Positions 6,943 to 12,651 of a stretch of 12,651 nucleotides of DNA are shown piece after piece. A program made the position numbers and the translations under genes. Origin of the DNA: Lachnospiraceae bacterium UBA4292 (GTDB taxonomy: Bacteria; Bacillota; Clostridia; Lachnospirales; Lachnospiraceae); the NCBI GenBank assembly GCA_002395865.1, contig DGVE01000138.1, forward strand, positions 1 through 12,651, read 5' to 3'. The notes under the pieces were generated by a model. The model was not told where the DNA came from. It saw nothing but the letters and a program-made list of their open reading frames with translations, and ran no database searches. Every line of letters starts with the position of its first letter. Within the stretch, counting starts at the first letter, position 1.

Positions 6943-9132
6943 ATGAGTAGAGAGATAGAACTGCTCGCTCCTGCGGGCTCCTTAAGTGCCATGCGCGCCG
7001 CATTTTCTGCAGGTGCCGACGCCGTATACATCGGCGGCCCAAGATTCGGAGCGAGGGCATTTGCGGACAATCCGGATATTGAGGGCCTGTGCCGCGCCAT
7101 CGATTATGCGCATATAAGAAACAGAAAGCTGTATCTCACGGTCAATACGCTTATCAAGGACAGTGAGCTGTACAGTGTATATGAACAGCTGCTTCCTCTT
7201 TATGAGAGGGGGCTGGATGCCGTGATAGTGCAGGATCTGGGCGCGCTGAGGCTGATCAGGGAGGCGTTTCCGAAGCTTCATCTTCATGCAAGCACTCAGA
7301 TGACTGCGAGCGGCGCGGGCGCAGCGAGGCTTCTTGAGAATATGGGTGCCAGCCGGATCGTGCTCCCGAGGGAGCTTTCTCTTAAGGAGATAGGCGAAGT
7401 GAGGAAGGGCTCGAAGCTGGAGATCGAGGTGTTCGTTCACGGAGCCATGTGCTATTGCTATTCGGGGCAATGCCTTTTTTCATCCATGGCCGGTGGAAGG
7501 AGCGGCAACAGGGGCAGATGCGCTCAGCCCTGTCGAATGGATTACCGCTACGGCACAGATGATGGATTGCTGAAAAATTGCCGTGAGGGCAGGCTTTTAA
7601 GCATGAGGGATCTGAATTCCCTTAAGCTGCTGTCGAAGATCATAGAGGCAGGGGCAGATTCGCTTAAGATAGAGGGCAGGATGAAGAGCCCTGAGTACAC
7701 CGCAGGTGTAGTCTCGATCTACAGGAGATATCTCGATGAATATCTGGAGAGAGGAAGGGTGGCAGTCAGTGAAGATGACATAAGAAGACTGGCGGATCTG
7801 TTCAACCGTGACGGCTTCTGCGACGGATATTTCGAGAGGCATAACGGCAAAAATATGATCGCGGTCTCTGCCACGCCTTTCAGAACGCATGACGACGGTT
7901 GGATGTCGCAGATAAAGAACAGATACATAGACAATGAGTGCAAGGCACCTGTTAAGCTTAAGATACAGGTCAGGGAGAATGAGCCTGTGAGTCTCGAGCT
8001 CAGCTGTGGCAGGGAGAAGTCGACTGTAAAAATGAGCCCGCCCCAGCCCGCTAAAAACGCTCCTACGGGAAGAGATGCTGTGATCAAGCAGATCGGCAGG
8101 CTTGGTGAGAGTGATTTTGCGGCAGAGACCATCGACGCGCAGGTGGATGACGGACTCTTTGTAAGCGTCGGCGAGCTGAATGACTTAAGGCGAAGGGGCG
8201 TCGAGGCACTGAGGAACAGGATCCTGGGGCGCTTTTCGAGAAAGGACGCGAAAGCGTACGAGCCCGGCATAACAGTCGATGACAAGGCGTGGGAAGAGCA
8301 GTCCGGGGCTGCAGTCGCGGAAGCGGCTTCAGAGCGCAGAAATACAAACGTATACAGCGCCTGCGTGAAAGATCGGGTGCAGCTCGATGCCGTAATTGGC
8401 TATGATGAGATAGAATACATCTATATTGAGCCGGGACTTCATGACGATCTTGAGAATACTGCAAAGAAGATAAGAAGCGCAGGAAAAAAGGCATACATTC
8501 ATTTTCCGAACATATTCAGGAGTGCCCAGAGGGAAAGATATGCGGGGCTTCTGGATACGATGAGAGGAGTCGGGCCGGACGGATATGTGGTCGGGAGCCA
8601 GGAGGCGCTGGCATTCGTAAGGGAGAATGATCTTTCGGGTGAGATAGTATGCGATTTTTCTCTTCCGACATTTAACGATGCGGCGAAGGCACAGCTTAAG
8701 GAACTGGGCGCGGATGTGTTCACATCCTCACCCGAGCTTAACTCATCGGAGCTCTTTTCACAGGACAATGATGACCGCGAGCTGATCGTATACGGCCGCA
8801 TACCACTCATGTATTCGGCCAATTGCTTAAACCTCACCACTTCCGGGTGCAGAAAGACTTCGGGAGGAGGCTTCGGAAGGCTTAAGGATAAGGACGGCAG
8901 GGTATTTCCGGTCGAATATGACTGCAAAAATTGCATCAATATCATTTATAACTGCCACATACTGTTTCTTGGTGACTATTCGGATGCCATTGAAAGGGCG
9001 GGCTATCTGCGAAGAAGAATCATGCTGACCGACGAGGACGGCGCGGGAAGCAGAGCCGCTGTGGAGGCAGTGCTGTCGGGCAGCAAGCCTGAGTTTATAA
9101 CCAGAGGACATTTTAACAGAGGGGTAAAATAG
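6943..9132 (+). CDS. U32-family protein (long, RlhA/TrhP-related)
   Basis: U32 proteins were first called peptidases or collagenases, but characterised members (TrhP, RlhA, UbiU/UbiV) act in hydroxylation of tRNA, rRNA or ubiquinone precursors and bind Fe-S clusters. This 729-residue protein begins with the family TIM-barrel signature (IELLAPAGS, then AGADAVYIGGPRFGAR). It has LHASTQMT, the signature block HGAMCYCYSGQC with C170, C172 and C177 followed by RCAQPC (C193, C197), and LKIEGRMKSPEY. The cysteines are placed as expected for a [4Fe-4S] site. A second half of about 400 residues has further cysteines at 628, 636, 661, 664 and 671 (including CKNC), perhaps another metal site. The start is uncertain: ATG 6943 gives the usual MSREIELLAPAGS, while TTG 6931 is closer to GGAGAG (6923-6928). 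An rRNA- or tRNA-modifying role is likely but the target is unknown. Confidence 0.92.
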   Translation: MSREIELLAPAGSLSAMRAAFSAGADAVYIGGPRFGARAFADNPDIEGLCRAIDYAHIRNRKLYLTVNTLIKDSELYSVYEQLLPLYERGLDAVIVQDLGALRLIREAFPKLHLHASTQMTASGAGAARLLENMGASRIVLPRELSLKEIGEVRKGSKLEIEVFVHGAMCYCYSGQCLFSSMAGGRSGNRGRCAQPCRMDYRYGTDDGLLKNCREGRLLSMRDLNSLKLLSKIIEAGADSLKIEGRMKSPEYTAGVVSIYRRYLDEYLERGRVAVSEDDIRRLADLFNRDGFCDGYFERHNGKNMIAVSATPFRTHDDGWMSQIKNRYIDNECKAPVKLKIQVRENEPVSLELSCGREKSTVKMSPPQPAKNAPTGRDAVIKQIGRLGESDFAAETIDAQVDDGLFVSVGELNDLRRRGVEALRNRILGRFSRKDAKAYEPGITVDDKAWEEQSGAAVAEAASERRNTNVYSACVKDRVQLDAVIGYDEIEYIYIEPGLHDDLENTAKKIRSAGKKAYIHFPNIFRSAQRERYAGLLDTMRGVGPDGYVVGSQEALAFVRENDLSGEIVCDFSLPTFNDAAKAQLKELGADVFTSSPELNSSELFSQDNDDRELIVYGRIPLMYSANCLNLTTSGCRKTSGGGFGRLKDKDGRVFPVEYDCKNCINIIYNCHILFLGDYSDAIERAGYLRRRIMLTDEDGAGSRAAVEAVLSGSKPEFITRGHFNRGVK
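9118..9124 (+). promoter_or_regulatory. Ribosome binding site for the GTG start of the SEDS-PBP gene
   Basis: AGAGGGG ends 7 nt before GTG 9132. It supports this non-ATG start and the one-base overlap (TAGTG) with the U32 stop codon. Confidence 0.8.
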
Positions 9133-12020
9133 TGATCTCTTTATTCACACTTGCAGCACAGTACACATCACTTACAGCCATGATAATACTGGCCGTCAGC
9201 ATCTTCTTTATGCTGAGGGCCGATTCGTCGCGCGATCTGTCTGCATATTACAGAATGAATAATGTTGTCATTTTCCTTCTCCATTTCGTTAATTATGCCG
9301 TCATCTACCTGAATGAAAACAACAGCAAGTATCTGATATTCTTCGGGCTGCAGTGCGCTTTCTTTCTTGTGTATTTCCTGACCTTCAGGCATGTATATAA
9401 AAATTGCAGCCTGATAATACTGAATATCATGTATCTGCTTCTTTGTGTAGGCATGATATTCCTCGCGAGACTTAACTATCCGAAGGCACAGAAGCAGTTC
9501 TATATCATGTGCGCCTCGGGCATAGTTTCTCTTCTCATACCGCCATTTTTGACAAGAATCAGTACGGCCAAGAAGCTCTCAGGCGCTCTCGGGGTGCTGG
9601 GTATCATGGCTCTCGGAGCGGTTCTGCTTCTTTCGCGAACTACCTACGGGGCTAATCTGAGCCTTTCTGTGGCGGGTATATCCGTTCAGCCGTCCGAGTT
9701 CGTGAAGGTTACATATGTGCTCCTTCTTGCCATGCTTTTCAGGCAGCGCAACGACTGGAAGCGGATATTCTTCGGAACCGCGGTCGCCATGGCGCACACC
9801 GGCATACTCGTTTTGTCAAAGGATCTCGGCGGGGCGCTCATATACTACCTGAGCTTTATATTCATTCTCTACGCTTGCACCCACAAGCTGCGTTATCCGT
9901 TCCTGGGTATCGGTATACTGACAATGGGTGCCTTCGCGGCATACTTTATGTTCTCGCATGTGCGCGTCAGGGTCAGTGCGTGGCTCGACCCGTGGTCCAC
10001 GATAAATACGACAGGATATCAGGTGGCTCAGTCACTGTTTTCCATAGCCGGCGGAGGCTTCTTCGGAAGCGGTCTCTACCGCGGCGCGCCCGGGTACATA
10101 CCGGTCGTAGAGAAGGATTTCATGTTTGCAGCCATCTCGGAAGAGGCAGGAGCGATATTTGCTTTTCTTCTTATAGTCATCTATCTCTATCTGGTGCTCG
10201 AGATGCTGAAGGTCGCCGGCAGATGCAGCGTGGTATTCTTTAAGCTGCTTTGCGTCGGGCTGGCGTCTGTCATTGCCATACAGACATTCCTTACTGTGGG
10301 CGGGGCACTGAAGTTCATCCCCTCCACGGGAGTAACTCTTGCCTTGGTCAGCTACGGCGGAAGCTCGCTTCTGTCCACATTCATGCTGCTCGCCGTCATA
10401 CAGGGAGTGAGGTGCAAGACGGTAAAGGTGGAGACGGCTGAGGAGCTCGAGGAGCATTTAAGGAGCCAGACCACCGAGAAGAGGATAGTAAAAGAGGACG
10501 GGCGCGTAGTCATAAAGCAGAAGGTCAAGAGGCCGAACCGCGCGCAGAAGAAGGTCCTTCTGGCCAATGATGTTAAGGACGAGGCCAGATCCAGCCGCAA
10601 CACGGAGATACGCAGGATAGGTATACAGCAAGCTATTTTGTATCTCGGGCTCGGCGCGTATCTGATCACATTTGTGGCATTGGCTCCGTATAATACGAAT
10701 ATCACGGAGAATTCATATAATCTGGCCAGAGTCAACGCGCAGTCCGCCAAGACAGTCAGGGGAAGCATAAGGACGGCTGACGGCGTGGACGTGGCCGTGA
10801 CCACCGTGGACGGACTGGGCAGGGAGAGCAGGCAGTATCCGTTCGGTTCGCTGTTTTGCCATTTCGTGGGCTACACGGGTGCCGCGACATCGGGTATCGA
10901 GAGCCTGATGAATACTAAGCTGCTGACCTCCACGAAGAGCATCAGCCAGCAGATATCATCTGACCTTAATTCGGAGAAATATGTCGGAGACACGGTCGAT
11001 ATCTCGCTTGTGTCCACGATACAGTATACGGCATATATGGCTATGGGCGACTATAAGGGCGCTGTGGTCGTTATGGATGCCGAGACGGGAGATATACTCG
11101 CGATGGTCTCCAAGCCCGACTATGACCCGAACGAGATAGATGATATATGGGCGAACATAGAGAGCTACAATAACGGTGAGTCGTTTTTATTAAACCGTGC
11201 AACGCAGGGCCTTTATCCTCCGGGGTCGACCTTTAAGGTGTTTACTACCCTTGCGTACATGAGAAAGTACCCGATCACCTTCGACAACTACACATACGAC
11301 TGCACCGGTGCCATTACGCTCGGAAAGACCACTATCAAATGCTCCGACGGGCATGTACACGGCAATATGACGCTTACGACTGGCCTTGAGCAGTCCTGCA
11401 ACGGCACCTTCGCAAATATCGGCGCGCAGCTTTCGAACGAAGAGTTCACAGATACGATCAACAGTCTGCTGTTTAATTCGGATCTTCCTTACCCGCTCGG
11501 ATACAAGAAGAGCAGCTTCGCCATAACTTCCTCGAGCACGGCCGAGGAGAGGATGCTCGCGGCATTCGGACAGGGTAAGACTCTGGTGAGCCCTCTGCAC
11601 ATGTGCATGCTGGCGTCCGCCATAGTAAATGACGGCGTGCTGATGAAGCCGAGGCTTGTGAGATCGATAACGGCGGTTACGGGCAGCAAGGTGGAGGAAT
11701 ATGCTCCTGAGGCTTACGGAAGTCTTATGAGTGGTGCCGAAGCGCAGTGGCTCAAAAATGCCATGCTCTGTGTCGTGAAGAACGGTACACCGCAGGCCAT
11801 CTACACGGATGAATATTACAGCGGCGGCAAGACGGGCTCCGCTCAGTACGGCTCATCGCTCGAGGATCTTCACGCGTGGTACTTCGGCTTCGGTTACAAG
11901 GAGGGATACCACAAGCTCGCCGTGGCCATAGTGTTGGAAGGCGGCGGCTCCGGCGGCCAGCACGCTGCTCCCATAGCAAAGACTATATTTGATTTTTACT
12001 TTAACGCAAATGGGGCTTGA
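9132..12020 (+). CDS. SEDS glycosyltransferase (FtsW/RodA/SpoVE) fused to class B penicillin-binding protein
   Basis: One 962-residue chain carries two peptidoglycan enzymes. Residues 1-426 are a SEDS polymerase that uses lipid II. About 13 membrane segments are visible, with QPSEFVK (186-192), KDLGGA (230-235), EKDFMFAAISEEAG (327-340, presumed catalytic Asp D329) and SYGGSSLL (407-414). Residues 427-497 are a charged, Lys/Arg/Glu-rich linker, probably cytoplasmic. A further membrane helix (499-518) leads to an extracellular transpeptidase of ~440 residues with S699-T-F-K702, S755-C-N757 and K900-T-G902, all catalytic motifs intact. The PBP half is short, like actinobacterial PbpA, with only ~110 residues of pedestal. 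SEDS and its partner PBP are normally separate proteins. The usual RodA/FtsW Trp after the GA of TM-loop 1 is Ser177 here. Whether the protein serves elongation, division or sporulation is not visible. It overlaps the U32 stop by one base. Confidence 0.93.
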   Translation: MISLFTLAAQYTSLTAMIILAVSIFFMLRADSSRDLSAYYRMNNVVIFLLHFVNYAVIYLNENNSKYLIFFGLQCAFFLVYFLTFRHVYKNCSLIILNIMYLLLCVGMIFLARLNYPKAQKQFYIMCASGIVSLLIPPFLTRISTAKKLSGALGVLGIMALGAVLLLSRTTYGANLSLSVAGISVQPSEFVKVTYVLLLAMLFRQRNDWKRIFFGTAVAMAHTGILVLSKDLGGALIYYLSFIFILYACTHKLRYPFLGIGILTMGAFAAYFMFSHVRVRVSAWLDPWSTINTTGYQVAQSLFSIAGGGFFGSGLYRGAPGYIPVVEKDFMFAAISEEAGAIFAFLLIVIYLYLVLEMLKVAGRCSVVFFKLLCVGLASVIAIQTFLTVGGALKFIPSTGVTLALVSYGGSSLLSTFMLLAVIQGVRCKTVKVETAEELEEHLRSQTTEKRIVKEDGRVVIKQKVKRPNRAQKKVLLANDVKDEARSSRNTEIRRIGIQQAILYLGLGAYLITFVALAPYNTNITENSYNLARVNAQSAKTVRGSIRTADGVDVAVTTVDGLGRESRQYPFGSLFCHFVGYTGAATSGIESLMNTKLLTSTKSISQQISSDLNSEKYVGDTVDISLVSTIQYTAYMAMGDYKGAVVVMDAETGDILAMVSKPDYDPNEIDDIWANIESYNNGESFLLNRATQGLYPPGSTFKVFTTLAYMRKYPITFDNYTYDCTGAITLGKTTIKCSDGHVHGNMTLTTGLEQSCNGTFANIGAQLSNEEFTDTINSLLFNSDLPYPLGYKKSSFAITSSSTAEERMLAAFGQGKTLVSPLHMCMLASAIVNDGVLMKPRLVRSITAVTGSKVEEYAPEAYGSLMSGAEAQWLKNAMLCVVKNGTPQAIYTDEYYSGGKTGSAQYGSSLEDLHAWYFGFGYKEGYHKLAVAIVLEGGGSGGQHAAPIAKTIFDFYFNANGA

Positions 12021-12045
12021 TTTATTTTATTTTTTGCGATAAAAT
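12017..12045 (+). promoter_or_regulatory. Promoter of the Nudix gene
   Basis: TTGATT (12017-12022), overlapping the stop codon of the SEDS-PBP gene, is followed by a 17-nt spacer and TAAAAT (12040-12045). Matches to consensus are 4 of 6 and 5 of 6. The expected start near 12052 gives a very short leader. Confidence 0.65.
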
Positions 12046-12069
12046 CAAATACAAGTTTTGTTTTTATCG
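12037..12069 (+). repeat. Inverted repeat between the Nudix -10 box and ribosome binding site
   Basis: CGATAAAA (12037-12044) is perfectly inverted as TTTTATCG (12062-12069), with a nested ACAA/TTGT pair (12051-12054, 12058-12061) around GTT. The left arm covers the -10 box and the right arm abuts GGAG (12069-12072). It could be an operator or a weak RNA hairpin. Function is inferred from position only. Confidence 0.55.
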
Positions 12070-12078
12070 GAGCAGGAT

Positions 12079-12567
12079 ATGGATGCAACCAGTTGCGGCG
12101 GAGTGGTCATATTCCGCGGGAAAATTCTTGTCCTCTACAAGAATATTATGAATAAATACGAGGGATGGGTCTTCCCCAAGGGTACGGTGGAAGAGGGGGA
12201 GACACATGAGGAGACGGCTCTTCGTGAGGTAAAGGAGGAGTCCGGCGCCGACGCGCAGATCGTCTCCTTCATCGACAAGAGCTTCTACAGCTTTAAGGTG
12301 GGCAATGAGACAGTCGAGAAACAGGTGTACTGGTATCTGATGAAGGGCAGGAGCTATTTCACCAGACCCCAGTCCGAGGAATTCTTCGCGGACTCAGGGT
12401 ACTACAAGTACCATGAGGCTTATCACCTGCTCAGGTTCCCGAATGAGAAGCAGATCCTCGAGAAGGCTTACGGTATGTACCAGACTCTCAAGAGGAAGAA
12501 TGTGTGGGATTCACCGGCCTCATCGGGTGATATAAGGCAATATTACGAAGTGTCAGAAAAAAAATAA
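12079..12567 (+). CDS. Nudix hydrolase
   Basis: Nudix enzymes cleave nucleoside diphosphates linked to another group, using Mg2+ or Mn2+ held by the glutamates of the Nudix box. The 162-residue protein has the complete box G-x5-E-x7-REV-x-EE-x-GA at residues 35-57 (G35, E41, R49-E50, E53-E54, G56), preceded by GWVFPKG. Substrate cannot be read from sequence; the N-terminus SCGGVVIFRGKILVLYK and the WVFPKG segment resemble diadenosine-polyphosphate (Ap4A) hydrolase-type or housekeeping members. ATG 12079 is chosen because GGAG (12069-12072) lies 6 nt upstream. The in-frame TTG 12058 has no ribosome binding site. The gene has its own promoter overlapping the previous stop. No terminator is seen before the tRNA promoter, which begins 9 nt after the stop. 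Confidence 0.95.
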   Translation: MDATSCGGVVIFRGKILVLYKNIMNKYEGWVFPKGTVEEGETHEETALREVKEESGADAQIVSFIDKSFYSFKVGNETVEKQVYWYLMKGRSYFTRPQSEEFFADSGYYKYHEAYHLLRFPNEKQILEKAYGMYQTLKRKNVWDSPASSGDIRQYYEVSEKK

Positions 12568-12575
12568 ATATCCTG

Positions 12576-12604
12576 TTGACTTTTGGTGGCGGGTATGCTA
12601 ATAT
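12576..12604 (+). promoter_or_regulatory. Promoter of the downstream tRNA
   Basis: TTGACT (12576-12581), a 17-nt spacer and TAATAT (12599-12604) with an extended -10 TGC (12596-12598) form a strong stable-RNA-type promoter. Transcription should begin near 12611, about 17 nt before the tRNA. A small inverted repeat, GGTAT/ATACC (12592-12596, 12603-12607), flanks the -10. Confidence 0.85.
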
Positions 12605-12627
12605 ACCGCTTGTGCGTTAAGCAGTGA

Positions 12628-12651
12628 CGAGGTGTGGCTCAGTTTGGTAGA
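12628..12651 (+). tRNA. tRNA, probably tRNA-Pro (3' part beyond window)
   Basis: The last 24 nt fit a tRNA 5' end: a 7-nt acceptor strand CGAGGTG, T8, the D-stem start GGCTC, A14-G15, and the D-loop GG followed by TAGA. C at position 1 with this D-arm sequence is typical of bacterial tRNA-Pro. The anticodon lies outside the window, so the identity is inferred. Its position just after a strong extended -10 promoter supports a real tRNA gene. Confidence 0.85.

Noticed and set aside
10410..10625. SEDS-PBP fusion as a sequencing or assembly artefact
   Set aside because: The joining stretch is in frame and encodes a plausible charged cytoplasmic linker and a membrane helix at the correct topology, with no lost residues in either half. 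Independent reads would still be the final test.
12005..12038. CGCAAA/TTTGCG inverted repeat as a terminator for the SEDS-PBP gene
   Set aside because: It has a 22-nt AT-rich loop, only 6 bp and no T-tract after it; the promoter elements explain this DNA better.

Overview
This window looks like a chromosomal housekeeping segment of a Gram-positive anaerobe of the class Clostridia, most likely a member of the Lachnospiraceae or a close relative. The grounds are the clostridial-type order cmk-ispH-rpsA, strong AGGAGG-like ribosome binding sites, SigA-type promoters, frequent ATA and AGA/AGG codons at roughly even GC content, and clostridial-type ZapA, U32 and SEDS proteins. The genus cannot be fixed from the sequence alone. 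Every gene is on the + strand. I see no insertion sequence, CRISPR array, prophage gene or rRNA.

Region 1 (1-3790) is one tight transcription unit. It holds the 3' part of an HI0933/BaiN-type flavoprotein gene, cmk (cytidylate kinase), ispH (last step of the MEP isoprenoid pathway) and an rpsA-like gene with four S1 domains. It closes with a row of hairpins that includes a strong intrinsic terminator. ispH and rpsA overlap by 13 nt in different frames. An AT-rich island inside ispH carries candidate promoters that could give rpsA its own transcription.

Region 2 (3791-6560) starts only 20 nt after that terminator with a YprB-like DEDD exonuclease-domain gene. A perfect-consensus promoter (TTGACA-N17-TATAAT) then drives ruvA-ruvB, the Holliday-junction branch-migration motor.

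Region 3 (6500-12020) concerns the cell envelope and translation. It contains zapA (FtsZ-ring stabiliser) with its own promoter and terminator, a long U32-family protein (related to RlhA/TrhP RNA hydroxylases) with N- and C-terminal cysteine clusters, and a 962-residue single-chain fusion. The fusion joins a SEDS glycosyltransferase (FtsW/RodA/SpoVE) to a class B penicillin-binding protein through a charged cytoplasmic linker. The U32 and fusion genes overlap by one base (TAGTG). The fusion would place both peptidoglycan polymerisation and cross-linking in one polypeptide. Its SEDS half appears to lack the near-invariant Trp of the family, which makes it the most interesting gene here.

Region 4 (12016-12651) has a Nudix hydrolase gene with its own promoter, an inverted repeat running up to its ribosome binding site, and then a tRNA promoter with the first 24 nt of a tRNA (probably tRNA-Pro) cut off by the window end.
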